A DNA stretch of 64,000 nucleotides from Gonapodya prolifera JEL478. Taxonomy: Eukaryota > Monoblepharomycota > Monoblepharidomycetes > Monoblepharidales > Gonapodyaceae. Positions 45,631 to 57,384 of this stretch are shown piece by piece. The stretch is taken from positions 439,553 to 503,552 of the forward strand of contig KQ965744.1 of the NCBI GenBank assembly GCA_001574975.1, given 5' to 3'. Position 1 is the stretch's first letter. Each line of letters opens with the position of its first letter. A program made the position numbers and the translations under genes. The notes beneath the pieces were generated by a model that was not told the origin of the DNA, searched no databases, and was given only the letters and a program-made list of their open reading frames with translations.

Positions 45631-47785
45631 ATGGCTCGCAAGTACGACATCGTGGTGTTTGGCGCAACGGGTTACACGGGCGCATACGTTGTCGAGGTGG
45701 GCTGACTTCCACAACTCGCAACTATCCACCCTTCCACATTCACCACCCACTCTCTTTTTGCACCCATCCCCCTCCTCGTCCACTGTCACCACCCTCCACA
45801 TTCCCAGTACCTCGCCGAATCCGCCCCCGCCACTCTCAAATGGGCAATCGCCGGCCGATCCTTCTCAAAAGTCCAGGACGCGCGCGCCCAGGTCCTCGCG
45901 CGGCTGGCAAAGAGGTACCCGGACCGCGCATCGCAGGAGGGCGCAGCCGCGTTCAGTGGTGTGGCAAACGTCGATGTGCTGGTCGCGGATTCAAAGGACC
46001 AGGAGTCAGTGGACAAGGTGGTCGGGCAGACAAGGGTTGTTATTGCGTGTGCTGGTGAGTTGTCCGAGCGAAGCGAGGACTCCGAGGCCTAAGCGTCGCT
46101 AGGCGCTGACCGAGGCTGTCCGCCGGAGGCGAATGAACCACCCTGAACAAGCTGGTGTGGAAGTTATCAAGCTATGACTTCATTTCTCCGTCCCTAACCC
46201 GAACCATTTCAATTGCCACTCCACCACCACCACCACCACCACCCGCTCCCACCCCACCAGGCCCCTTCCAACTCGTGGGCACACCCGTCATCTCTGCGTG
46301 CGCGCGCTTGGGCACGGACTATGTCGACATCACGGGCGAGAGCAAGTGGATCCTGCAGATGACGGGCGAGTGGGATAAAGTGGCAAAGGAGAAGGGAGCG
46401 GTTATTGTGCCCAGTTGTGGGTTTGATTCGGTGGGTTGATGGTTTGGGGTGTGGTGTGAGGAGAGGTGGGGTTACCGGGGGGTGTGTGGGGTGGTAGAGT
46501 GGGTTGACATCTGAGACTCGTGATCACCCCACGGCACGTGATCGTCAAGAGATGCCTTGGAGATATCCTGTGCGACAGCACGAGCAGGCGTCAATGGAGT
46601 CACCGACGCCTTTGACTTGGGAGTGAACAGCAATTCGACTTTCTTTCACTGTGGGTGGTGTCGCCTTTCTGACATCCCCACCACCACCCTCTTTCCTCAC
46701 GCCCACAGGTGCCCTCCGACCTCTTCACGCACCTCCTCGCCCTACACCTCCTGTCTTACTCCCTCCTGACCGCATCCGTACGTGTCTCGTGCACCGACTT
46801 CGCCGCGGGCGCGTCGGGCGGGACCATCACGTCCGCAGCGCACGAGTTCGCCAACGCGGGTAAAGTGGCCAAGGACGCGTTCAAAATGGAAAAGGGGCCC
46901 AAGCCACCTAAGGGTGCCGGAAAGTTGCCGTCGACGTCACTGTTTCCACTGTTTTGGGATGGCGTGTTGAAGATGTGGCAGGGGAGTTGGGTCATGGTGC
47001 GTGTTGGGGAGTTTGTCGTGGAAGGGCGTTCTTGTGGGCTCAACGTCACTCATTCCCACCACGATCCTCTCCACCGACCACTACGTCTATCGGACCGCAA
47101 CCCACAAATCCATCTACGCCAGTCTCGTGTCAACGCAAACTGCATCCGCCGCTCTCAATGGCTGCAGGGCTGGCGCTACGGCAACTTCCTGTACACCGAG
47201 ACGCGGGGGTACCCCTCCCTGTTCTCCGCGGCGTACGCCAACGTCCTCTTCTTCACCATGGGACTTCTCCTCGCGTTCGCACCCACGCGGAACTTCCTTC
47301 TCAAATACGTGCTGCCCAAACAGGGCGAAGGTACTGTGAGTGAGGAAGACAGGAGGCGGAATTATTTCAAGTACGAAGGGTGGGCTGTGAGTGAGGTGGG
47401 AGAGGATGGAAAGCAGAAGAAGGCAAAGGGTGTGTGGGAGGGTAAAGGGGATCCAGGGTACTGGCAAACGTGCATCGTGAGTTTGTTATCTGTTGGGAGC
47501 TGTTGGGGGGGCCGGAAGCGCAACACGACGCTAACACGTTTTGGTCCCAGATGGTTTCCCAATCCGCTCTCGCCCTCGTGTACGACCGAGACAGGTGAGC
47601 GGGTCCGCATTCCCCCCCTATGCTCTTCACTCACGGATCCCACACCACCCGAACCCATCTGCAGCCTCCCTGGCGTCAAAGAGCTCCACGGCGGTGTACT
47701 TACCCCTGCGTCGGCGTTCGGCACCGTGTTGGTGGATAGGTTGAAGGCGACTGGGACGGTGAAGATCGAAGTCGGGGATGCGTGA
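45631..47785 (+). CDS. Saccharopine dehydrogenase-like oxidoreductase (SCCPDH family)
   Basis: Predicted NAD(P)-binding protein of the SCCPDH family, whose animal members associate with lipid droplets and whose reaction is not established. Exon 1 (ATG 45631) gives the Rossmann start YDIVVFGATGYTGAYVVE. Later exons give YLAESAPATLKWAIAGRSF, then TRVVIACAG, then YVDITGESKWILQM and GAVIVPSCGFDS, and VPSDLFTHLLALHLL. A hydrophobic segment SAAYANVLFFTMGLLLAF is typical of the family and may be the lipid-droplet hairpin. The C-terminus is GGVLTPASAFGTVLVDRL. Some exons near 47,040-47,170 are less certain. The second intron contains an unusual GC-rich palindromic stretch. True saccharopine dehydrogenase activity is not implied. 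Confidence 0.9.
46061..46135 (+). repeat. GC-rich palindromic stretch inside an intron
   Basis: Lies just after the GTGAGT donor of an intron of the SCCPDH-like gene. It contains the mirror-symmetric GAGCGAAGCGAG, a short hairpin GCCTA...TAGGC (46087-46104) and repeated CCGAGG/GTCCG words. Its composition differs from the rest of the intron. It resembles a small palindromic insertion, but only one copy was noticed here. Confidence 0.45.
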
Positions 47786-48057
47786 GCGAGGAAATGGGGA
47801 GAGGTTTTGAATTGGGCGTAAATGGGATGTGGGATTTGGTGGAGCCGAGTCGTTGGTGTGAGGAACGGGGTTGATGAGAGAAGGGGAAGACAAGTAGTTT
47901 GTTTCGTCAAGTCTATATGTTAGTCGACAATGAGCGAAGCTACTTTTCGGCATGCAGTTGAAAAGAAGAAAAAAGGGAGGTTGGCTTGTTCGATTATTTG
48001 AGTTCGTTCGCTTGAACCCTTTGGCCACCATACATTCGTCACCACTGTCCTCCCCTA

Positions 48058-48690
48058 ATGCACGATCGCTCGTCCCTCCCTACCGGCCGACTCATTATCT
48101 CACCAGAACTTTTTGACTCTACCATGTCACTATTTCCCTCACCTTCCCTCGCTTCCTCCAAGCGTCCCCCGGATCCCGATTCAGATAAACCAGAAGAAGA
48201 ACAGGCCTCCCAAAAGCGGATCCGAGTCGAGGACAATCAGGAAAAATCGGATTCTGCGCAAGAGGAATCCAAAATGCCAGGCGCTCAAGTTCCACAGGTG
48301 GAGGGCGGCGTCGCACTCGGCGCAGAGACCGGACGGGGAGCAGATGGGCGCAGCTCGCAAGAAGATAGGGACGATGCGGAGTTTCTCCTGGCGGATGGCT
48401 CCTCCGATCGCGAACAGGAGGGGCACGTCGCACCGTCACTCTTTCTGGAAGGAAACGGAGTCTCCGCGTCCCAAAGCGGCTCAGCACACACCGAGGAGTC
48501 TGCGGACTCTGAACTTGAATCTGAATATGAAGCAGTGCCCACGGATGAGTCCTCCTCCGAGTCCGATGTGGGAGAGAGTGATGAGGAAGAGGACTCGTCG
48601 GGGATGAGGCGCTCGAGACGAAAGGATGGAGTTCCCTCTCTGGATGAGATGGTGCAAATGATGCGAGATATGGAGAGATTCGGTGTGTGA
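48058..48690 (+). CDS. Small acidic Ser/Glu-rich protein, unknown function
   Basis: Single uninterrupted frame of 210 residues. A second ATG at 48124 (MSLFPSPSLASSKRPPD) may be the true start. The N-terminal third has a basic nuclear-signal-like patch (SQKRIRVED). The middle is Glu/Gly-rich, and the C-terminal third is very acidic with Ser (YEAVPTDESSSESDVGESDE) before RRSRRKDG. It ends with an amphipathic helix, LDEMVQMMRDMERFGV. The composition suggests an intrinsically disordered nuclear protein with a short interaction helix. No family recognised. The strong base composition keeps other frames open, but only this one shows a consistent Glu/Ser bias. Confidence 0.6.
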   Translation: MHDRSSLPTGRLIISPELFDSTMSLFPSPSLASSKRPPDPDSDKPEEEQASQKRIRVEDNQEKSDSAQEESKMPGAQVPQVEGGVALGAETGRGADGRSSQEDRDDAEFLLADGSSDREQEGHVAPSLFLEGNGVSASQSGSAHTEESADSELESEYEAVPTDESSSESDVGESDEEEDSSGMRRSRRKDGVPSLDEMVQMMRDMERFGV

Positions 48691-48792
48691 ACCTTCCATC
48701 ACATTGCATTGATTCGCGCTGAGGTACCATTCAATTGTGATCGATGAGATATGAACCGTTGGTTGGACCGCCACGGACATCTTCCCGTATCC

Positions 48793-50545
48793 ATGGTCTT
48801 GCGTACGATTGCGGTGCTCGCGGTGAGTGCATGCATGTTCATCAGGGGTAAAAGTCAGCGAGCCTTTTGACTGAGTATCGGTCATAAGCCGTCCCTTCTG
48901 CCTCCTCCAGTTCTGCCGCTTCTCTTATCCGGCACTGGACGTTCTGCTTCGCCCGATTCAGCGAGCTCGGCTTCCACATCCTCAGGACCACGGCCATATT
49001 TCGGTCGTAGGACTCTGAGCGAGACGGGCATGGTAAAGTTGCTGGGAAGCGTTTTGAAGGAGGTGTGCCCAAGAAGCCGTGTGGAATGGGTGAAAGGTGT
49101 TGAGGTATGCTTCACTTTGCGAGCTCATTGCCAATGCACATGGTTTTTAATGACCCATGTTCGTCTTTCCCGATAGGATGTAATAAGTCTTTTACGTTCA
49201 TCGGCTGACGTAATCGTACTAGCTGGGGCGGGCATATCTGTGAATTGTGGAAGTATGTACTGTGGAGGGATGTATTGTGTTTATATTCTTTATTCAGACA
49301 CTTCCTGATATGTGGATAGTTCCCGATTTTCGCTCGGAGGATGGGATCTATGCGAGACTGAAAGGGCGATTTGGCTTGAAAAAGCCCGAGGTGCGTTGAG
49401 ATTGTTGGTTTAACCGATTTCCATCTGATAACCATGTTGGACAAATTAGGACATGTTTTCTCTCCCACTCTTTCTCCGTCGACCCGATATCTTTTACTCC
49501 TTCGCTGAGGAAATCTATTGCGCACCAGGTGCTGCAAGCAATAGGTTCCGACCAGGAGCAGCTCACTTGTTTTTTCGACTGCTCTCGGAAAAGGGTAGAT
49601 TAAGACGCGTTTACACGCAGGTGAGAATTGCTGAATTTTGAAGTACGGATCAAATGAATGAGGTTGCCTTCATCATAAGAACATCGACTCCCTCGATCTT
49701 CTTGCTGGCGTGCCAAAAGACAAAGTTGTGCAGTGTCATGGAAGCTTTGCGACCGCCTCGTGTGTTGAGTGCGGATGGCAATGCGAAGGCAGTGAAATTG
49801 AGGATGCTGTGAAAGCGAAGGTAGGAGATATCAACCTCCAAATTTTGTATTCGACTCTAAAATGCTATCTCCCCAGCGTGTACCTCGGTGTCCTGTGTGT
49901 CCGCCGAAGCCAACTAAAGTACCTCCTCCCGACTCGAACCCCCCCGCATTTGATGAATCCACGCTTGTTGAAGAACTGGTTCCTCCTCCACTGAAACCCG
50001 ACATAGTATTTTTCGGAGAGCAACTCCCTTCCTCCTTTCATCGGCTCATCCAGGAAGACCTACCTTCTTGCTCCGTAATGCTCATCATTGGCACTTCACT
50101 CCAAGTTGCCCCTGTTTCGACGATGCCAAAACTTTTACCACCTGATATTCCGGCTGCCGTAATCAACAAGACGCTCGTGAAGCCGGGAGAGTTTGACGTC
50201 GAACTTCTGGGAGACGTCGACGAAGTGGTGGGATGGTTGTGCAAACAACTGCGATGGAACGGACTGCTGGAAGAATTGAAACGGAGTGGAGAATTGCCGG
50301 TGGAAAGGGAACAACTAATGGATGGAGAGCTCGGAGCGGCAGAAGGAAAGGAAGACCGGGAAACGTCTCAATCGTCCCAGGAGAACATTGAGGATGAAGT
50401 TCCATACCGACTGATACAACCCAACCAATATGTTTTCCCTGGTGCAGTCGTTGGCTTGGGTGAAAGTGGGGGAAAGCATAAACCGGGAGAGCTTGACAAA
50501 GATCCCCCACATACGTACTCTGATGATTCTGATGAGGAGACCTAG
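48793..50545 (+). CDS. Sirtuin, class I (Hst2/SIRT2-like) NAD-dependent deacetylase
   Basis: Removes acyl groups from lysines using NAD+. The core is complete: AGAGISVNCG, joined by splicing to IPDFRSEDGIYARL (the Ile codon is split A|TT); FLRRPDIFYSFAEE; TQ|NIDSLDLLAGV; catalytic His in VVQCHGSFATASC; zinc Cys pairs CVEC and CPVC; KPDIVFFGEQLP; and IIGTSLQVAPVS. An acidic C-terminal tail ends YSDDSDEET. An internal ATG at 49030 (MVKLLGSVLKEV) is a possible start. However, the frame upstream is open and Ser/Ala-rich (SASPDSASSASTSSGPRPYF) back to a strong acceptor at 48910, so an upstream exon from the ATG at 48793 or 48751 is likely. Class I is supported by the motif set; substrate and location are unknown. 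Confidence 0.93.
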
Positions 50546-50642
50546 GACTTGAAACGTCAAGATCGTTTCCTTCTTTTATTTTTTTTTTCCCTTCACATTT
50601 GATATCATGCATGCATTCGACTATTCTAAGTGCGTAACAGCC

Positions 50643-50648
50643 AATAAA
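50643..50648 (+). terminator. Candidate poly(A) signal AATAAA for the sirtuin gene
   Basis: AATAAA 98 bases after the sirtuin stop and 19 bases before the stop of the convergent GSH1-type gene. If used, the two transcripts overlap at their 3' ends. Confidence 0.35.
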
Positions 50649-50666
50649 TTTAGGGTGGTAATACGT

Positions 50667-53396
50667 TTAGACGCCACAACAATTCTTCGCCATTTCTAAA
50701 ACTTCTGGGTCACCCTCTCCGATTTTGCGCACAAGGTTGCAAAGGTCTGCTGCAATCTGCTCCGAAATAACGCTGTCGCCTTTGTAATCAGGATGTTCAG
50801 TGGCGACTTTCCGCAAGAATGAAGCGGTAGTAACTAAGTCACCCCTTGATTTCGCAGCGATGAAATCAACATAACGTTCCAATGAATCACGAACAGACCG
50901 ATCTACATGCGGCTGACCCTGGAGGTAAGCACGCACGATTGGGATAAGCCCAGGGAAACCAAGCGTTGTGTTGCCGTTCATGATGTCATTGATAGTCATT
51001 AGCGTGTGCTGATCGGGATCAGTGTTGTTCGGGTGGGTGATGTATCCGGGTGGAGGGACGCCACCACCATTTGCCAATGAGTGAAATGGAGCAGGAAGAA
51101 GGTCCTCTAGCAAGTCCTGATTGGCACCTAACGTGATGAGATATTTGTTAACACTCGCCTGCTACCGAATAGCAAGTCTGTCTTCTCACATATGTTGCGC
51201 CGGAACCAAAACCGACCAGACTTCGCCGCATCGCGCTTTTGTGCCGTTTGCAAATTCTCATCCACCTGGATTCAGTGGTCAAGGTTACTTAATAACCAAG
51301 GCAGAACATCCAATTTTCTAACCTTCGACAAAGGCATGTAGAAGTTGAGGCCAAACCCCAATACAGCTCTGACCAAAAGCACAACAAAGACGGAAAATGC
51401 CGCATTCTCAAAGTCGGTCATCTGCAGCTCTAGTGGCCTGAACTCGACACGCCATCCAATGTTGGGATTGTTTGGAGGTGGCGGTTTAAATCGAAGTGTT
51501 TGCCAATTTGTTGATTGAATATTCTAGAACAAGAAGCGGTTGATTGACGTTGGGAGACCATTACCAAAACACTGCCTTACCTCAAAGTGATCGGAGCTCT
51601 GAGAGTCATCTTGATCGAGTAACTCCTTGTATACAACGAGGGGATCTCGGATGAAAAGATGGGAAATGTGCTGGGCGAGATGGTGGTCGATATCTGCAGG
51701 GATGTGTGAGCAAGAGAATGACGGATCTCAACCATTCAACTTACCATTCTCCCTCAAACGCTCATAAACCTTCTGATTAATAGGAACAGGGATGTCGTTG
51801 TACTTGTCATCGAAATAATCCATGTCTACACTCTTCTCCGACGAAGTGGAATCACCGCAACCGCAGGGATCCTCCATCTCGGCCACGGAACGCGGGCGCT
51901 GTGGAGTACCTTCAGGGGAATGGCGGGGAGTTACCATATCAAGCCGGGGGAATCCGCAGCCGCCCGAGTAGTTCGGTCCACCAGAAAGGTAAAGGGACAC
52001 GGAATCATACCGCGACTTTGGGATGCGATAAGTCGAAGTGCGCAGCGGCTATTAGAGTGAAAGAAGCAATGCTCGGTGTCACGAACTCAAACAAATCTCT
52101 TCAAACAGGTCAAACTCACCTCCAAACCCCGCTCTTCCCTCGTCCGGTCGTCTACAGATCCTGATATTGTGTTCCAGCGACAGTCCACATCGACAAGGTA
52201 CCCTCGGAAAATTGGGCTGGCTGCAGATAGCGCTGTCTGTTGCAAGCGAAAAACGTTCAATCTCTATTCCTAGATCACTGTCATTACAACGCACCAGGAT
52301 TGGTGCCACAGGGATGAGGGCGTCGTATAACCTTCGCGCTTCTTCCACGGAGCACGCCTGGAACGTTATCTGCAAGCAGCAGTTACCCATTCCGAAAGCC
52401 ATTGCGTCGAGGTAAACGTGATCGGGCTTCGCGCAGTCTGGAAGCAAGCCGGGGATCGTGGCCTTCCCGTCAGCAGGAACAGGAACCTGGGGAAGGGTTG
52501 TGGAGCTCAAGAGAGACGGTGGTGCAGGCTCGAGAAAAGGCGATGGCGTGTTCTTATCGCGGAAGATTGGAAGGTTAATTGCGACCTTTTCGCCTCTTCG
52601 AGTGCGGATGTTGGCTGTGAGAGTTCTGCGACCAAAAATTGAGCTTTCATGTCGGTGGAATTCCTGTCACACGATGTGCTACCCACGGAAACCTGGCATG
52701 GGGGTTTATCGCGCTGTCAGGAATAAAGATACTGCGGGATGCGCTGGTGTCAGCGGCTGGAAGCTGACCAGACGGGTAGAAAGAGTCGGGGCAACCAAGC
52801 CGGGGGAACACCGTGAGCGTTAAAAGTGCTTCATGTGGGGCACACACTTCTTCCGCTTGGCGACGCCTGTGGATGCAGTAGCAGGGCACAGAGGCGGGCT
52901 TCTTAGAAGCGCGTTACTAGCAAAAGCACAGCCGCTGGAGGTCCAACCTTTTCTTCATGCTCTTTTCAACTTCAAGTAAATCATTCAACGTCGATCCGAA
53001 TGGCCGGGCCGGGGTTGCTTCCGCCATGAACCTGCCGTATTCCGGTACCCAATGACCATCCGCTACAAGTCCCGATTGCGTCGCGACCTCTTCTTCGTGA
53101 GCTAACTTTGCGACTAGTTCGTGAGCGGTTGTTGACAGGCGCACCCGTGTCGGTCGGTGATGTGCGACACCATTCCCATTGACTTTTGCAGTGTTTGTTT
53201 CCTCATCATCTCCTTCGTAGTCGAAATGGGCTAGCAGGTATTCCACCTCGTCGCCGAAAAGAAGGGCATCGGATCTTCGTGTCTTGCACTTGTTCCAGAT
53301 ATTAAGAAACTGTTCGATTCCATGAGCGCGAACGTGCTCGGCATGCTGCTTGGCTTCATCCCAAGAAAGTGGAGTCCCCAGTGTGAGAAGACCCAT
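50667..53396 (-). CDS. GSH1: Glutamate-cysteine ligase catalytic subunit
   Basis: First and rate-limiting step of glutathione synthesis, joining Glu and Cys with ATP. The start [20 protein letters not shown] is the conserved family N-terminus. Then follow [71 protein letters not shown] and [20 protein letters not shown] (restored by splicing 52353|52292). Next come [41 protein letters not shown] and a C-terminal helical part. All exons join in frame. A lineage-specific insert of about 50 residues, rich in Pro, Ser and Asp with a CGCG cluster, sits after the SRYDS motif. The fungal enzyme usually acts without the animal modifier subunit. It is divergent from the following gene. Confidence 0.95.
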
Positions 53397-53769
53397 GATT
53401 GCGGCGAACCGGACCGCTGGTTCAAGTTGATTGACGGCGGAGATTAACAGGGATTCGGCACACCGAGAGCGCGATGGCAGCTCAAACTCTCAGATTAATC
53501 CGCGGAAGAATCGCAATAAGTCGTATAAGTGTAGCAATGGAGGGAGGGGGTTTCGTAATCGCGATTCTTCCGTGAGGAGCTGGTCCGAGAATGAACCCGG
53601 CATGGCCGAAGAAGAAAAAGAAAGTGGCATCTTCGCAAGGAAAATACCGACTTTGATTTTTAGCAACAGGTCCAATTTATGAAACAAAAGGTTCAATTTA
53701 GGATGTTCACCATGTACAACATATCTTGCGTTTGCCTTCACTTGTGTGGTGAAACGCAACAACTCGACG
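53397..53769. promoter_or_regulatory. Divergent intergenic region, GSH1 / unrecognised gene
   Basis: About 370 bp between two starts. No clear motif was seen. Confidence 0.35.
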
Positions 53770-56700
53770 ATGGATTGGCGCAGACCCTTCTCCATTCCAC
53801 CCTCCTGGGTTCCGCCAGAAGAGCGTAAAGCACCGACTCTTGCTCGTGGCCGACAGCTGAAAGAGCAAGTGCGGGAGAGAGAGACCGTGATTGACTATAA
53901 CGGATATGGAACAACTCGAAGGGCGCAGTCTTCGTCGCACCGAGGGGATCGATACCGAAACAGCCATTGGAGTGGAAACCGCGGGAATCGGGACCAATCA
54001 ATCGGTCCACGGCGTCAATCTCTGTGGGAACCGAGGACAGCTCCCAGCTCGAATACCGCGCGCCATCTGTCCCAGCGATACTCTCGTCTATCGGATCAGC
54101 AATACCCTCTCAACGACGAACGGTCCTCGGGACGGCTCACGCGAGAAACACCGACACGAAGCACTGAACTTGATACACCACCTACTTTCACACATCAAAG
54201 CGAACAAGAAAGATCCTTTACGCTACTACCTACTTTTACATATCAAAGCGAACAAGAAAGAGCCTTTGTGGCGCCGCAATGGCAACCTTCCACTCGCAGT
54301 GATGGCTCCTCTCACAGAGACGGATTCTCCAATTTTGAAAGACAAGACTCAGAGGGAATTCCTGAAGTTCATTTATCTGGCGGAACAAAAAAGCATCGAC
54401 GTGAACCGCGCCCCGGCGGTCGTGGCACTCACAAGCAAGAGCCGCCCACCCCACGGAGAAGTCAAAGTCATCGATATCCTTCCGATTCGTCATCATCATG
54501 TTCCTCGTCGTCTGACGACGAACGGTTGCTAAAGAAAACTAAGAAGCGCCCACGTGCTAAATACACCCAAAGAGATTACGAACCAGCCGAGAAGGACAAC
54601 GGGCAGCATCTACTGTCCCCAACCTTCACCGACACCTCAACTAGGGAGGGAACTCCGTTGGAGTCGAATGTGCAATATTCTGGAGTGAGAACCAACGATG
54701 AACCGATCCATGCTCCACCTGTTCTTGACACGGGACAAGAAGGTTTGGGGTGGGTGGATCATCGGTGGTCTTTGGTCGACGATCTTTACAGTGGATTGGC
54801 AATGACATTAACCAGTGCCGCGGATATGGATTCTGTTTCATCCCGGTCGAAATCAGGAAACATGCTTGAGACACCTGAAGGTGCCGAGCCACAAATGGGA
54901 TCACAGGAGAATGGAGAAGGGGAACGCTTTTCGCTTCATGACGTAGTAGAGCAAGTAGCAACGAGGAAGGAGCGTTCCCCTCATCCCCATATTCCCACGT
55001 GTTCATCCGTTGGGCGGAAGCTTTGCCAGCAACACCGTCACGTTTCGGTCATCGTTCGCCTGTCGAACGGAGAGCCGCTCGACGCTACCGCTGCCATTGA
55101 AGCCTTCGCAAGAGTTGGATTATCTTTTTCTGGGGATTATACAGAGACGGAGCCAAACGCCTTCATTGTTTGTGGATTAGTTGAAGCGCGGGAAGAAAGT
55201 CATCATGTCGTGGTCGCACATTTTCAAACAGGACATGAGGTGAGGATTTAAAGGTTATGGGGTATGGAAAGAAAACGTGTGACACCTTCGCATCTATCCG
55301 CAAAGGCGATTTCTGCTCTTCGCCTTCTCGACGGCCTCCAAAGCCTTTCGGAAGAAAGTGATGCAACGCTTCGGGCTTCAATGTGTCCGCAATGGTGCGA
55401 ACGTGAATGCTGGCGGTGTGACGTAAAGGCTGTTCCATTCAATGTAACAATTGAGGTAAGGAGAAAAGGTCACATATAAGTATTTGTAGTCACTGACTAT
55501 TCGTGTTTATTTCAACGCAGGATATTGTCATTTCCCTGTCCAACGTACAACCACCATTGAAGCCACTCCTAACGTCTGGGCACCGGAAGAAAGGATCAAA
55601 AATCTGGACTGTTAAACTTTGGTTCGAATCACAGGAAGAGGCAGAGAAAGCCAGCACCATAGTCGGTTCTGATGTTGGGAGCAAGTGGAACCTGCCCGAG
55701 GACATCGCGGCGGACGTGACGATTGTTGTGGAAGGCCCTGCAACAGAGAGCGGGAAGGCAACGGAGAAGCATGAACCAATGTTGGGAATGGAGGACGCTG
55801 TCGAGTCGCCGAGTGATGGTGTCAAAAGAGAAGGAGGAACACATGAAGAAGATGGGAGAAAGGGTGATCATCCACGAGACGAATGGGCATTGCCAAGTCT
55901 ACCTCCTCACGTTGCAAGCGTGCAACTGCGACAATCCGTCATCGTACACGACACCGCTGATGAAGATAAGCCGCCCGTGAAGCTCGAGTCGGACACCCTA
56001 TCATTCTCTGGGGCACGTGCCGACATGCTCTACGATTGCTTTTCGGTCTTGCAACCTGAAAATGTGTTCCCTGCTCCCAAATTTGAGCGCCTATGCTGGA
56101 TGACCGGCTGCTCGCGTCTTTTTTGTTCTGATTCGACTGGAAACGTCTACTCCCTCGCCCTCCCAGACCAATGGCCCGTCCAATCGTCACCTGTGCCAAA
56201 ACCCTTTCGAAGAATCTCAATCGGGCACGGTCACGGCGTCCAGGAAATGAAATGGGTTGAAAACGAGCTCTTGGGGTCCGGTGGACTTTTGGTTCTTGTC
56301 ATGTCCAATGGCGTGCTCAAGGTGGTCCGTATTGAATGGTCAATGGGTGATGATGATGCACTCGCCCATTTTTCGGAACGCCAGTTCACGCTGACGGGCG
56401 ACAGCGACAACACGAACCTTGGAGATATCAATGGCCTGTCTCTTGCTTTCTTTCAAACCGATTGCATTGTTTCAGGGTGTGGGTGTGTCGCCAGCTCTTC
56501 ACAGTCGCAGGTTCGGTCTCTTTACCGATGGCGCATAAACCTCATGCAGCTACCGGCGGAAAACTTGATTCAAAGCCGTGCTGCGATTGTCGATGTCGAT
56601 CGTGTGATCGGGATCACGCTCACGTCAATAACGGGATCATCTCGGATCGCTACTGGAACTGCCCTCGAAGATGTCGTTGTTTCAGCGGTCTCCCTCGACA

Positions 56701-57230
56701 CGTGTGTTGTGTTTGCTTTGTGGGATATGACGAACTCGTTGCTTCTTGCGCAGCGGACTGTGCTGGTAAAAGAATCCCTCGAGGGGAACCGTAGGGGACG
56801 ACTCCGTCTGTCTATTGGTCCGCCGAGGGAAGGTTCCACTTTTGTACGCGTTGCGTGCATGGTTGGATGGCATGTTGTAATGTGTGACTTCCAGCAACCA
56901 AACAGCGCTCCTCTTGTGACTGTCGTAAGACCTCAGAACGCTCGCGCAGTTGGCGCAATTCAGTGGATGCCCCACGTGGATTCATCAACGCACAGGCTCC
57001 TTGTGACCACGGATTCTGGTGTCCAGATTTACGAGGCTACGTCTTCTGACTTGAAGCTTCGATTTGTCCATGCGACGCCGAGGAAGCTCGACATGGATGC
57101 CGCTGACGGGGACGCTGCGTGGTGTCCTGAAGCGGCGGAGAGGGGTCGAGGAGTGGTGGCGAGTGTGGGCGGACACGATGGAGAAACGATTGAGGTGTGG
57201 CGTGCGAGGGGTGCGAGGGGGTGGCGCTGA
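53770..57230 (+). CDS. Unrecognised large protein with RRM-like segments and propeller-like C-terminus
   Basis: About 1,100 residues in three exons (53770..55242, about 55309..55455, 55521..57230). The N-terminal third is Arg/Ser/Gln-rich and disordered, with a nuclear-signal-like KKTKKRPRAKYTQRD and a 48-bp tandem duplication (QSEQER twice). Then come two segments with the alternating strand-helix pattern of RRM folds: HVSVIVRLSNGEPLDATAAI through VVVAHFQTGHE|AISALRLLDGL, and IVISLSNV followed by KIWTVKLWFESQEEAEKAS. The C-terminal ~450 residues are beta-rich with blade-like units (RLFCSDSTGNVYSLALPD, LLVTTDSGVQIYEATSSD, VASVGGHDGETIEVW), like a degenerate WD40 propeller. The domain calls are inference from pattern only. 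A nuclear or RNA-related role is possible. No family recognised. Confidence 0.68.
54181..54267 (+). repeat. 48-bp tandem duplication in coding sequence
   Basis: 54181-54220 and 54229-54267 match with few differences (core CAAAGCGAACAAGAAAGA) at a 48-bp offset. The period is a multiple of three, so the frame is kept and the protein gains a second copy of a TFT.QSEQER unit. Confidence 0.85.
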
Positions 57231-57384
57231 TTTCTAGCGCATAAGGCATGGCGTTTTCATTGTGTAATAACCATTTTCATTCTGTGAATAACAATATCTG
57301 CGCTTTCCCCTTTCTTTGGGTTCAATTGTAGTCGTGCGGGCCAGTGCCAATTTTCGCTTTTACCCATTTTGGACAACAGCGACG

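Noticed and set aside
48842-49031. Short minus-strand frames overlapping the sirtuin 5' end
   Set aside because: They start at 49031 or 48997 and overlap sequence that is open and biased in the sirtuin frame; no family match or splice support.
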